64,000 nt of DNA, taken from Charina bottae. Its lineage: Eukaryota > Chordata > Lepidosauria > Squamata > Charinaidae. A program made the translations under genes and the position numbers. Below, one piece after another: positions 44,394 through 55,932 of the stretch (position 1 is its first letter; every line of letters begins with the position of its first letter). The notes below the pieces were generated by a model. That model worked only from the letters and a program-made list of their open reading frames with translations. It searched no databases and was not told the DNA's origin. The stretch is from assembly GCA_023362775.1 (NCBI GenBank), contig JALMGJ010000004.1, positions 83,411,798 through 83,475,797 of the forward strand, read 5' to 3'.

Positions 44394-45004
44394 GATGAAA
44401 CTTCAACTGGTGCAGAATGTGGCGGCACGGGCAGTTATGTGTACTCTGCTTACATCTCTGCTTCACAAGCTGCACTGGCTGCCAGTTTGCTTCTGGGTCC
44501 AATTCAAGGTGCTGGTTTTGACCTTTAAAGCCTTTCATGGCATGGGGCCAGGTTATCTGAAGGACCGCCTCTCCCTGATTACCTTATCTCATCCCATTAT
44601 ATCAAGCAGGGAAGGCATGTTATGGGTTCCATCCAGAAGGGACTTGCATTTAGTTGGTCCCAGGAGGTGGGCCTTCTCTGCTGTGGCTCCCTCCTTGTGG
44701 AATACTCTTCCTCCTGAAATTAGGCTTGTTCCTTCCCTGCTATCACTTTGGAAGTCCCTCAAGAGTTGGTTATGTTGTCAGGCTTTGGGAATGGGAGACA
44801 TTCTTAGATGGCTCTATTATGATTGACATTCTCGCTCTCTCCACAGGATTGGTATAATTTAATTTTTTTTTGATAATATTCTTTTTTAATAATTAGTTTT
44901 ATCTTTTCATAATGACTGTTTTTTATTTATTCACTGTTTTTATTTAATTGTTGTATACTGCCCAGAGTTGCCTTGTGTGAGATTGGTGGCCATATAAATG
45001 TGAG

Positions 45005-45005
<1 letters not shown>
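44394..45005 (+). mobile_element. L2 LINE 3' end, 5'-truncated
   Basis: The C-terminal ORF2 piece (44394-44826) reads KLQLVQNVAARAV, LHKLHWLPVCFWVQFKVLV, SREGMLWVPSRRDLHLVGP and WNTLPPEIRLVPSLL, matching the last 150 codons of the L2 at 13.2 kb. The 3' tail is ctgcccagagttgccttgtg. It continues directly into a GTAA microsatellite. Confidence 0.9.
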
Positions 45006-45047
<42 letters not shown>

Positions 45048-45050
45048 TAA
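45006..45050. repeat. (GTAA)n microsatellite at an L2 3' end
   Basis: About ten GTAA units begin at the last base of the L2 tail. Confidence 0.95.
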
Positions 45051-45335
45051 TCCATCTTGGTTTTTTGTTGTTTTCCAGTGTTTCAACAATTTCTTTATAT
45101 TCTAATATTTCTGCATTAGTTTAGTTTCAGCTCTTTATCCTGTAGATATTCCAAGGTATTCTCTTTCACAGCTCTCATTTCATCTTTAACATCTTTTGGA
45201 CATAGTCTATCCATAGGCAGACATCACTGCTCACACTGTAGCTGCTATTTTTTGTCCCCATTCTTCAAAGATCTCCTCACATGTCATACCATTTTCTATC
45301 ATTTTGTCCCAATGCTGACCAAAAATAAAAATGCA
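45051..45335 (-). mobile_element. L1-like element fragment, upstream part
   Basis: The reverse complement contains an ATG near 45278 (MTCEEIFEEWGQKIA) and a Glu/Lys-rich, stop-broken continuation. It would join the piece at 43.76-44.39 kb if the L2 insertion were removed. The assignment rests on position and composition. Confidence 0.4.
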
Positions 45336-45370
45336 TCTCTCCCTCTCCCTCTCCCTCTCTCTCTCCCTTT
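45336..45370. repeat. (CTCTCC)n pyrimidine tract
   Basis: A short CTCCCT/CTCT repeat of about 35 bases. Confidence 0.85.
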
Positions 45371-46390
45371 TATTCCTGCAATCTTTAGTTCCCTCTAGGG
45401 TCCAATTTCTGAAATAATAAAGTCCTGAATTTCTGTTATGACCTAAGATAAACTAAATAATTTAGTTCCCATGAAGGTGCTATTTATTTATATAATTATT
45501 TCCAAAATCTAATAGCAAAAGTCCTAATATTTCAAATTTGTCTGGTTCCTTTATTCATTTATAACTTTCTTGAGTTAAAGTCTTATTTAGCTTTTTACTG
45601 TTTAGTTCAATTTTTTCTTTTATTCTGAAATGAAGGTAAACTCAACAGGTGGCTTTGCAAACTTGTTGTTTTGAAGATCTCATATTTCCTTAAGATAGTT
45701 AAATAGTTAATTTCCAAAAGTTATTAGAAAATGTGGTTAACGAACCCAGTGTCCTTAAAAAGGCTCTGCTGTGGTTGAGAGCTTGATGGCTTCTCTTAAT
45801 CTCCCGACACTCAAACCAGTGGGAAACCACTGTCCTGCAGTCTTCTTGTGAGGAGCAGCCATTCAAAGTAAAAGAGGGTGAATTCCCATCTTCTCATTTT
45901 CTGGAGAAGTTCTGTAGGTCACCGGCCCTTCGGTCGTGGCCACAATGTCATCTCTGCTCATTCAGAGAAGTGTTAGCTTGCCATTCCTCACCCAGAAGTT
46001 GTCCCCTCTCTATTACCTTGTCTGCTTTTCATCTAAGAGTTTGTTAATCCAAGGTCACTTTCTTCTGCCTTTCTTCCCAGGCACATGTTCTTGGACTCAC
46101 CTCCTGGTAAGATGGAGCTGGCTAGGGACTGGTTTTTCCCTATCCCTATACTATATTTCCAGTAAATAAATATCCTTTCTGTTATAATTAGAAAACCCTC
46201 CTTCACTTAATAATTACTTAGTCAGATTTTTATTCTTAGGAACACTCGCATGCATGCAAAGAATGCTTTAACCTCTGAAAGGATTATGGATTCCAGTGGT
46301 TGAATTAAAGGTGCAAAGAAATTCCATAGACAGAAATTGTGAGTCTCCTGAGCAGGTGAACTAAAGACTAGAAAAGAAAGAAATCAACTT
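45371..46390. other. Unassigned sequence
   Basis: No gene or repeat is recognised. Confidence 0.35.
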
Positions 46391-46396
46391 TTAGAA

Positions 46397-46704
46397 ATGG
46401 AATCAGGAAAATTTAAGTCCATGGATAAGCTGGATGGACCAGCATTATCTTTTTAATAATTCAAGATTTTAATACTTCTAAAGTCTCAATCACCTTTGTG
46501 CTGAATATAGACAGACTCACAGAATTAGGACATGAGAAAAGCACTTTGGATAGTGCAAATAACAGAGCAACTGGGATGATTTTATTGGTGGTAAGTGATT
46601 CCATTATTGAACTTTCAGAAGACTTAGATCAAGCCAAAGGCATTTGGAATATCCTCTCAGGCTTATATGATAAAAGATCTACAGTCGGTAAAGTGTACTT
46701 TTGA
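46397..46704 (+). pseudogene. Possible Ty1/copia-type gag remnant
   Basis: An ATG at 46397 starts MESGKFKSMDKLDGPALSF, then two stops. In another frame, 46498-46704 reads NNRATGMILLVVSDSIIEL, LDQAKGIWNILSGLYDKRST and VGKVYF. The 'A...W..L...Y..KS...K.YL' order fits the gag of copia elements (UBN2-type), which follows a short lead with K.DG. It has no LTR, pol or zinc knuckle nearby. The match is weak and from memory. Confidence 0.4.
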
Positions 46705-47147
46705 GATAGCTATACGGGGTCTGGGGAAAGGGGGGGGGAATCTAAATAAATCTGCACATAAATAAAAGATAATGCAAGTCAAACATGAAATGTTGGTTGC
46801 CTTAATTTAAAATTCATTGTCTAGAAGTTACTGAGCAACAGTACATACAATAGAAATACATATTAATTTAATAATAAATCACTTGCAAGACTATAATCTG
46901 CATAACTCTCAAGAGGAAGATGCACTTTTCAAATCAAGAATCTGCTTGTTCAGCCAGGAAAAAACGAAACAAAATGTTTCGTTGCAACTTGACCTAAAAA
47001 GGGAGACAAGGGGAAAAAAAACTTGTTAAACTGTGTTCAAAGCTGATGACTCACTTCAGCCCAGTATAAGAAAAGGCCAGGAGGGAGATAGAGCAATGAA
47101 TATCAGAGCAAATGGGCCACAGATTTGTTTTGATTCTGCCACAATTT
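46705..47147. other. Unassigned sequence
   Basis: Nothing is recognised. Confidence 0.35.
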
Positions 47148-47535
47148 TTATATATTTATTTATTTATCAAATTTTTATCACTGCCCATCTCCCCCTGAGG
47201 AGGGACTCTGGGCGGTTTACAATGAAAACACAGTTAAAATGCAACACAATTACAAGTGCAATAAATATAAATATAAATATAAATATAAGTACACAATAAA
47301 AATATAAAATATGATAAAATCCAGATGGCTGATGGTTCTCTATCAGTTTGTGAGTATAAAGGGTTATTTTAGGGCCGTTCTATGGAGCTAACCATCCCCA
47401 GGAATGACGATTTTTCTTCCCGCTCCAGGCATGTTGGCAAAACCAGGTTTTTAATTTTTTGCGGAAGTCCAGGAGCGAGGGGGCCTGTCTTATCTCCGGG
47501 GGAAGAATGTTCCAGAGGGCAGGAGCTCTTTAACT
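47148..47535 (-). mobile_element. L2-type LINE 3' end
   Basis: The minus strand has FFRKKLKTW-like wording (GACTTCCGCAAAAAATTAAA then ACCTGGTTTTGCC), CATTCCTGGGGATGG, then AAACCGCCCAGAGTCCCTCC, GGGGGAGATGGGCAGTGATA and an AAATA tail. The AAATAT run at 47262-47287 lies inside the 3' UTR. Confidence 0.8.
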
Positions 47536-48362
47536 TCATTAAAGAGAGAGGATCACTAAATTGAATTAATATAATCATAAATGAGTAACTGGTAACTTGG
47601 CCAATAGGTAAGATTTCTTAGCTGCAAAATTTCATCCAATACTGATTCTGAAGTCCTGGTGTCCATATTCATGATTTCATATAATTATGTCTGCAAAACA
47701 CTCAAGTGGAATGAGCTGCTAGATATTCTTATGAGGGACTGGAGACTCAATCTTGAAGCCTTCATCTGGCCATAATATGCAGCAGTATATATTGGCTAGT
47801 GAGACTAAAAGCAGGGCCAACCCCTTCCCACTAGAAATGTATATGAAGAGATACAGCAGGTAAAGGAAAAGGAACACAACTGGCAAACATTATGTCAGAT
47901 GTGAAGTAATGTGAAAAGAATGTGTTGATTCAATGTACTTCTCACTAGAAAAGCAAGCAAAGCCAGGGTGATACATTTGAGCCAATACCCCCTCTTCCTA
48001 GAATCCCAGATTGTATGTATTTTTGTACTCATCCCTTTCAGCTGACTGGTATCAGTCAATAATCTCTGAAGAAAAAGAATAAGGTGTAGGAAAAAAGAGA
48101 TAATTAAACTATTTAATGTGATTTTAAATGTACCTTATGGGGTTTTCTATACAGTAGTACTAAAGTGAGGTATTGTCCAGTACACAAGCCAGCAGAAAAG
48201 TTTGCCATCTTTTAATAGTTTTAACTTCAAATAAATAGTTTTAACTGCACTTCTGAGGCCCCAGCAATGAATCAGAATAGAGATTTTGTCTGCATGAGAA
48301 TTGGAGGAGCTCCTCCTATTTTGCATCATGGTGAGAGGAGGGGAACCAAGTCACCACATCCA
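47536..48362. other. Unassigned sequence
   Basis: Nothing is recognised. Confidence 0.35.
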
Positions 48363-49276
48363 TAGGCTGACCATATTTCCTTGAGACAAAAATGGGACAT
48401 TGGGATGGCAAAAATGGGATGGGGTTAAACTTATGTAATATTCTGTATTCATGAAAAAGTAAGCCGATAAAAAATGTTTTAAAGAGTTTTTAAGATCCAT
48501 TTTCTGGTCCTTAAACAGATTACTGTATATATAAAAATATTTTTGTTTTCATTAAAATGAAAAAGTTTTATTACATAAACATATTGCGCTAACAATTGTT
48601 ATTCAGTGACAGAACTCATACAAAAATTTAGGTAGACGTAGAGGGGGACTGTATTTGACAGGAGGCGAATGGGGAAAGCACAGCTCACGGGCTTTGTAAC
48701 GTCACTGATTGCAGGAAGGAGGGGAGGGGGAGAGAAGAGAGGCAGGGAAGGGAGGATTCAAAAACTCCATGCCCTGTGAGGCTTCTCTTCCTTCTGCATT
48801 CCCTCCTCCTCCTTCTGCTTTTTTTTCTCCCTCTTTCTCTCTCTCCCACTATCCCAAATGAAAGACTCTATCTTGCTGAGCTGAAGCAATAATCAGTTTC
48901 ATTCTTGAAAAAAGGGGGCAGGATCACATCCTGAATGCATTTTAATTAAACAAACAGATAGCAGAGAGTGACCAGCTAAGAACAGAGCACAGGTGGTGGC
49001 AAAGATCTCTCTACCCGTCTCTCTCTGTCTCCCTCCCTCTCTCTCTTTCTGCCTTCCTTGCCCCTCTCTAGTCTCACCCAACATCAGGCACCTCAATCAA
49101 ACACTTTTTAAATGATAATTGCATCTTGGCTTAATCAATCTTGCCATGCCTGACATTTTGCTAATTTTGTTTTTAAAAAGGGACAAAATTGACATTTATA
49201 TTAAAACAACAGGACGGTTGGGAAATGTGAAAAAAATGGTACTGTCCCATTTAAAAGGGTATGTATGGTCAGCCTA
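48363..49276. mobile_element. TIR element D, copy 2 (larger)
   Basis: It starts taggctgaccatatttcct and ends tatggtcagccta, a perfect 13-bp inverted end. Near the right end, ggtactgtcccatttaaaag parallels copy 1. The interior has T/C-rich tracts (about 48790-48850 and 49010-49060) and no clear transposase. The TA ends fit a TA target duplication. It is about 914 bp, against 272 bp for copy 1. Confidence 0.62.
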
Positions 49277-49739
49277 CACATCCCCCATGGCTTGCAGGAG
49301 AAGAAGGATGGAGAGAAAGAAAGGAGCTGAGTCACCTCTCTCTTTACCATGTGTGAGTCGTGGCTGAACAGCTGCTTCCTCAATAGGATAAGGGAAGCAG
49401 GGAATGTGCTTCTTTACATAGTGTCCCCATAGTAATGGTTGCAGGACCTAATCCATGGGGACTGTGCTTTTCCATGTATTCATTGTGTTAACAAAAATGG
49501 ATGGATAGATATGAAACACATACCCAGAATTCCCAAATTCCTAGGTTTTTGCGTTGCCAGTTCCAGCCTTCACAATGAGTCCCTTAACTTATTTCAGTTA
49601 TGATATGAGCCTGATACTGCATTTACCACTGGCCTGGATGTTTTCCATAGGCTGTACTACCAAAATGAAAAATTCAAATTCAGAATTAATTACCTGTAAA
49701 TTAGATATAAAGCTGGCAACCAACAGATATAACATCTGT
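49277..49739. other. Unassigned sequence
   Basis: Nothing is recognised. Confidence 0.35.
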
Positions 49740-49902
49740 CCTCCTCCTCCTCCTCCTCCTCCTCCTCCTCCTCCTCCTCCTCCTCCTCCTCCTCCTCCTC
49801 CTCCTCCTCCTCTCTCTTCTTCTTCTTCTTCTTCTTCTTCTTCTTCTTCTTCTTTTCTTCTTCTTCTTCTTCTTCTTCTTCTTCTTCTTCTTCTTCTTCT
49901 TC
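49740..49902. repeat. (TCC)n-(TTC)n polypyrimidine microsatellite
   Basis: An uninterrupted pyrimidine tract of about 163 bases: TCC to about 49811, then TTC with one slip near 49855. The proline, serine, leucine, glutamate, lysine or arginine homopolymer frames over it are artefacts. Confidence 0.98.
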
Positions 49903-50860
49903 CGATTGTGGAAGAAAAGTCTCACAGTGGTCAGTATGAGCACTTTGTCCATTTTTCTTCCACACACACACCCTCCCCAAGGATTTTGAAACAGCTGAAT
50001 TCCAGCTATAAAGTGAAAGTGCATGCTAGACCTGGGTTGGGGTATGTTTGTCTGTGTTGAGATGGAGATTGCATCCATGTGTTGGAGAGCAAGAATAGAG
50101 GAGGCTGCGCATGTGAGAGAAGGAAAACAGGACATGCCAAGACAAAGACAATGTGGTGCAGCATGCAGTGGGCATTGGATAATGCAGAGAAAGGAGGCAC
50201 AATTCAGATGCACAAACAGCTGAAAGCTGAGTAGAACAACAGAGCCTGGCAGCAATGCCATCTCTGCCAGAAGTGCCAGCAGCCAGCCAGCAACTGGCAA
50301 CAAAGTTTTTCCGTCCCAGCAAGAGATGCTAAAGTTTCTGCACCAGCTCAGGACAGAGGCAACCAATACTTGGCTGAAAAGACAAAAAATGTCAGCCAGA
50401 AGCAAGTTTAGCCAAACCTAGGGTGGCTGGAACACACACTGTGGAGTTTCCCAGCAGTCCACAGCTGGGAGGGCAGCCAAGGACAGAGCTAGTTAAGCCT
50501 GGTAATTTACCCAGGTGTAAGCAATTCAAGCCTGCTTGTAAACAAAACAAACCAACAAAAAGGAGTTTATAGAAACTTCAGATAAGAATTCTTAGAATTA
50601 GATGCAAAATATAAGTATAGGCATGCAAGTAGTTATAGTGATAACATTTAAAAATAAGTGGGTATCATCAAATTGTTTGAAAAAGAATTGTTATGTTTGT
50701 GCAATAAATCCTCTCTTGTAACAATGAGTGTGGTGTGGAGGGGGAAGTAGCTACCCTCCTTTTCTGTATCTGTACCATTCACAGAGATACAATCAGTCTT
50801 TCTACTTCCATAGCTGGGTGAACAGATCTCCAAGACTAAAAACTAAGACACTTTAATTTG
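49903..50860. other. Unassigned sequence
   Basis: The overlapping minus-strand frames here extend from the microsatellite and show no domain. No repeat is recognised. Confidence 0.35.
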
Positions 50861-50904
50861 TGTATGTATGTATGTATGTATGTATGTATGTATGTATGTA
50901 TGTA

Positions 50905-50968
<64 letters not shown>
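50861..50968. repeat. (TATG)n-(TG)n-(TA)n compound microsatellite
   Basis: Three successive blocks in about 108 bases. Confidence 0.97.
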
Positions 50969-50971
<3 letters not shown>

Positions 50972-51465
50972 GTTAAGAAGAAAGGAAGATATTTGATCAG
51001 ATTTTAGGTTACTACTTAGAGTAGTACAATTCTTACAATTTTTGTTAGAATTAATTTGAAGAATTTTTTTGGGTTTTTTTTAAGAGAATATTGTAGAATT
51101 CATCATAGCTGTGATTGCAACTGACTCTTGGAATAAGCAATAATTTAGACTTTCCATTTGCACCTTTTTCTTTCATCTGCAAAGGAATTATTCACAGTGG
51201 AGAGAATCTGTTCTGCAGGCACCTTTATGCCAGTGGACACATAGCATATTATATTAAAATACTGGTTTTTTTAAAGTATAGGTCATATTTCCAAAATGGG
51301 GGGTGGGGGCGGCTATTCCATTCTGCAATTTGTGTTCACAGTATTTCTTTAGACATACCAGTTCATCAGATAACTGTTTCATTGATTTTTCAATTTTACA
51401 ATTACAAACTGTAGAAAGTGTTCTACATCTTCCTAGCACGGTCTGTGAAATATCCTTCCTAGTAA
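50969..51465. other. Unassigned sequence
   Basis: The last 20 bases (gaaatatccttcctagtaac, 51446-51465) recur inside the next inverted repeat. Confidence 0.4.
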
Positions 51466-51670
51466 CCACAAGCAACTTGGCTCCAGAAATATGTCCACTC
51501 TTTCTATGACAGTTGAAGGGGAATATCTTGAGGAAAACATTACTAGGAAGGATATTTAGCTGAATATGCAGTTCAGTGAAATATCCTTCGTAGTAACATT
51601 TTCTTCTAGATATTCCCCTTCAACTGTCATAGAAAGAGTGGACATATTTCTGGAGCCAAGATGCTTGTGG
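51466..51670. repeat. Inverted duplication, two 92-bp arms
   Basis: Arms 51466-51557 and 51579-51670 are reverse complements with a few mismatches. They share ttggctccagaaatatgtcc, actctttctatgacagttga and aggggaatatct. The loop is 21 bases. A third partial copy of the inner end lies directly upstream (51446-51465). There is no target-site duplication or named family. Confidence 0.85.
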
Positions 51671-52854
51671 TCTTTCTTGCTCTTTAAGAAGACCTTTGAG
51701 TTGCAGTCCCATGAAACAAGTATTTCTTCTTTTGACCAACTTTTATTTTATATCTTTTAACTCAGAATCTGTCACATTCTGTTCTGTTTTTCTATTGCTT
51801 TTATCATGCTGTTAAAGAGAGATAACTATCTGTGCAGAAACCAGAGTCAGATTTCACCAAAAGAGTCGTTAAAGAAAACAAGAATGGCTGTTGGGACCAT
51901 CCCTTGCAAGGAGATGTAAAATTTGAGAGCTGGAAAGAAATGCAGGACCTGTTCACTGCAAGCACCAGAGAAACCCAGTTAGGTATGTGTTTATCTGAGT
52001 GTGTGTGTGTGTGTGTGTGTGTTGAGAAGCTGCTGATCTTCCAAATCCACAAAACTACAGCTGTGGTTTTAACTGTATGAACACGAACCAACTGCTCACA
52101 CCACTGAGATAGGAATTCTAGGGTAGATAAATTGTAGTCCACCCAGAGGAATTGTTCTGCCAGGCAAGAAAATGTCAGCCAGTGTCCCTTGGCTAAGTAT
52201 CAGACAATAGAGTAGGTGACAGTAACCACCAAAACTAGACTACAAATTACCTCAACAGTCAATGGAGAACTACTGGGGGCATTCCTCAATACAGGATGCT
52301 CCTACAATTTAATGCAAAGTTGCCATGGGTCTCTCAAGATAAAAGGTATATATTTTAGGCACTGATGCAGAATCTAGACCCTTTACTAGGGAAGTTAAGG
52401 GTAAGCACAGACCAAACTGTGCCGAAAATTGCAATAAGATCAATGTACCAAGCTGCAAGAATTTCAGTTTGGAAAGATTTTGTCTACTTGTCAAAATCTG
52501 TTTGCCCTCTGTACATAAGGGGTTACTATCACAATGGGCAATAGAAGCTTAGCCTGCAAGATAGTCTATATTATCGCATGCTTAGGGTAAACCTGGGCTT
52601 TGACTGTGTTTGTGGCATACTGGTGAAATATTCAAGACTTTTTGATGAGGAATTTTGTCAAAAGCATTTTTGAAAGTTCTAGTATACTACCTTAACAATC
52701 AATATTTTATTATGGTCACAGATCAGAATTACAAATAAAATACAAATTTATACAAATAGGGATAAAAGTGCATTAAAATGAAATAAAACAAATATAATAA
52801 TAATGTTCTATTACAGTATTATTGGTTAATAATATTCATTATTATCCATTTTAA
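51671..52854. other. Unassigned sequence with a short (TG)n run
   Basis: A TG run lies at about 52000-52022. Nothing else is recognised. Confidence 0.35.
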
Positions 52855-52995
52855 TTATTGACTTTGTATACCATCCAGAGTCCCCTTCGGGGGAGATGGA
52901 GTGGTAATATAAATTGAATTATAATAAACAAACAAATAAATAAATAAATAAACAAATAAATAAATAAACAAACAAACAAATAAATAAATAATATT
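52855..52995 (+). mobile_element. L2-type 3' tail with AAAC/AAAT repeat
   Basis: ccatccagagtccccttcgg and ggggagatggagtggtaata are followed by mixed AAAC/AAAT units. A second, opposite-strand tail (atttatctcccaccttctc) appears to follow at 52991-53008. Confidence 0.7.
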
Positions 52996-53900
52996 TATCT
53001 CCCACCTTCTCAAAACGGGTCCCAATTTAACAGCTTATGGTCCAGATTCAAAGCATACATAGGTACTCTCATGTTAAATAACCCCTCAGCTTATGTAAGA
53101 GTTTCTGGTGACCTAATTGTAAGGGTGGGGGTGAACAATAAGGCACTTTGTACTCAGTTCCCCCAGAATCAGTCACAACTACCCCTTTATTACCCCGGCA
53201 ATCTAAAGATCCAAAAGGGGACTATAAGGTGCTGTGTCTATTACAAACAATTAACAAACTAAATTTATATCTATTAAATGGATTTATCAGCAGTGATTTC
53301 CCTGGTGAATTCTCCCACTGGGTTGGCCCAAGACCTTCCCTGATTGATTATACTTTAATCTCATGGAATTTGATTACTTCTGTACCTCAACATAGTAATT
53401 TCTGTTCACATGTTGCTGATACTCTAAAAAAAAAAAACCTCATAGAAAGGTTGAGGCAAGATTTCCCTTTAAAGAATCCATTTTATCAGCAAGGCATGCT
53501 CTTCTGTGCACTTAGTTATTCTATTTCTGGTTACCATTTCCACAAATTTATTTGGAACAGATGTTAAGTTGATTAGTTGATTAGTTTGTAATTTCCTGAA
53601 ATTCCGTGGGATTCCTTTTTGAAATGTTTGTATAAAATTAACAACTTTCCAGACCTATTTCACTGAGCCTGATTATAGGGACAAGTTATGTATTTTTTGC
53701 AGGGAAGTCAGCAATTTCATATATGAATTATTTAAGAACTCACCTGTATATACCATCAGAACTTGGTGGTTTGTTCCTTCATTTTATCTCAAAATCTCCT
53801 AAAATGTTTTTTTCTTTTATCTCAATTTCCTTCTGTTGTTTTGGTTCTCTCTCTGAAAATATCATACTTGCTCAATGATCTCTTTTGAAACTGACAGATT
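52996..53900. other. Unassigned sequence
   Basis: A frame at 53148-53567 (139 codons) has no recognisable domain and normal AT-rich composition. I do not consider it a gene. Confidence 0.35.
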
Positions 53901-54220
53901 TTTATTATTTTATTTTATTTTATTTATTTTATTTTATTTTATTATTTTATTTTATTTATTTTATTTTATTTTATTTTATTTTATTTTATTTTATTTTATT
54001 ATTTATTTTATTTTATTTTATTTTATTTTATTTTATTATTTTATTTTATTTTATTTTATTTTATTTTATTTTATTTTATTATTTTATTTTATTTTATTTT
54101 ATTTTATTTTATTTTATTTTATTTTATTTATTATTTAATATTTTATTATTTTATTTTATTTTATTTTATTTTATTTTATTTTATTTTATTTTATTTTATT
54201 TTATTATTTTATTTTATTTT
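53901..54220. repeat. (TTTTA)n array
   Basis: About 320 bases of ATTTT with occasional ATT or ATTT slips. It abuts tatcccgcctttatcttgg at 54221, which looks like the reverse-complement tail of an L2-tailed SINE. Confidence 0.97.
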
Positions 54221-55645
54221 TATCCCGCCTTTATCTTGGCACATATACTTGATCATGGCATTTGTATGACTACATCATTTTGATGTCATCATGATTTGTG
54301 GTAGAGACTGCTAGCCTTAGGACTTCTCTTTCATCATCAGTGGCAACACAATCAAACTCAGCATCTGAGGTGGATCACCTAAACACTCCACCTGGAGAAA
54401 AACTGAGATGCAACCAATTTTCATTGACCCTTCCCTTTTCCTCAAAGTTAGTGGCTTGTGCATATGCACAGTGGGGTATCAAAGGGCCAGAGAATGCACC
54501 TGCTCTGAACTTGTAAATAAAAGCACTGTTTTGATATGGTGATTTAACTGAATCAGTTTTAAACCATATTGCTCCATTGAAACTGCAGCACTGTAATAAA
54601 TATGCATAGACTGTTGCTATTCTGGGAAAAGAAATCTATTGAGCCTAGCTTAAGCTGGGGTGGGAACTGGGTAGGGGACTGTCAGGGTATCAAGCTGCTT
54701 CTTCTTTCTTTTTGTTTTTCCTTGAGCTTCAAACTCAAGGAAGTCAACCTATATTTATTCCATATTAAGGGTCACTGAATTCAGTGGATCTTTCCCAGGT
54801 TAAGACTTATAATCCTGTTCAGTACCACAGAAGCCTGTTTGAAGTGGATTTCCAGAGTTCTTATTCCTGTGGATTGCCTCCATGGATAGAGGAGGCTGTC
54901 CATTGCAAATCTTCATCTCTGTTATACAAACAGTGACAAAATAAAAGAGGGCTTAGATTCTTGTCTTTGTCTTGCTTCCCCCTCTTTCTTGTTTCTGTTT
55001 CAGCCACTTGGCTTTTATTGTTTGCACCTGCCATCCATTCCTTATTTAACATCCCTTTCCTCTAACACCTTGAGCAATGTAAGACAACCCCAGGCATAGG
55101 CAATTTTTTGGGAACAAAACATCATCTTCTTTACAAGTAAATACTATACAGTATATACTGTATATTTGAGACTTTGAAAGAACATTTTTGTAATGCAGCA
55201 ATACTAGTGAAAATGTGCTTCCTATGACTGCTAGGCAACTAATTTCCCCCAGAAAAAGATTTTTTGGCACTTCCATTCTTTCCAAGCAGCATGAAGTTTC
55301 ATGGCAGCTTTTTAGGTCCCACTTTCCTTTTGAGTGTGAAGTGCTGGCAGCACTTTTTGTAATAAACAATGTACAAATGTTCAGGATGAGCAGGTGGGAA
55401 GCATGCCTACATATAGCCAGTTTTGGCCTGAAGAAAACATCATTCACTGTTCTTGCTATCTAAGGAGCTACTTTTAAAGTCCAAAACTCCGTATTTATTT
55501 TTTTATTTTTAGAAAGCTTACAAATAAATATAGAGACTCTGTTCTACATACAGTATATTCAATGGCAAATTTACTTTTAGAATCTACTCCTAATAACTGG
55601 GCTTCAATACATATTCCAATCACTTAGAGTAACTGCAAAAGGCCA
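54221..55645. other. Unassigned sequence
   Basis: Apart from the short SINE-like tail at 54221-54240, nothing is recognised. Confidence 0.35.
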
Positions 55646-55659
55646 ATTAATCTAATATT
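55646..55659. repeat. 14-bp target-site duplication, left copy
   Basis: attaatctaatatt recurs exactly at 55919-55932. Confidence 0.92.
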
Positions 55660-55918
55660 GATGGTTGTTGTGGGTTTTCCAGGCTGTGTGGCCGTGTTCT
55701 GAAAGTTTTGGTTCCTAATGTTTCGCCAGTAGCTGTGGCTGGCATCTTCAGAGGACTTGGGCACAGAGAGAATCTTCTAGCTGTGCTCCTGTCCTCTGAA
55801 GATGCCAGCCACAGCTAGTGGCAAAACTTTAGGAACCAAAACTGCCAGAACATGTCCACACAGCCCGGAAAACCCACAACAACCATCGGATTCTGGCCGT
55901 GAAAGCCTTCGACTATAT
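55660..55918 (+). mobile_element. Penelope-terminus foldback element B3
   Basis: This 259-bp insertion has two inverted copies of the Penelope B 3' UTR. The arms are 55660-55756 and 55791-55887 (97 bases each, several mismatches) around a 34-base loop. The right copy continues 31 bases further to the terminus (gccgtgaaagccttcgac), which the left copy lacks. It is bracketed by an exact 14-bp TSD, as is B1. Confidence 0.9.
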
Positions 55919-55932
55919 ATTAATCTAATATT
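55919..55932. repeat. 14-bp target-site duplication, right copy
   Basis: This is an exact copy of 55646-55659. Confidence 0.92.

Noticed and set aside
49690..50405. Long frames with poly-Glu, poly-Arg, poly-Pro or poly-Leu
   Set aside because: They are translations of the TCC/TTC microsatellite in several frames with no domain beyond it.
51466..51670. microRNA precursor
   Set aside because: The arms are far longer than a usual precursor and there is no evidence of expression. It is described as an inverted duplication instead.
53148..53567. 139-codon frame as a possible gene
   Set aside because: No domain, no splice context and no similarity I recognise. AT-rich frames of this length occur by chance.
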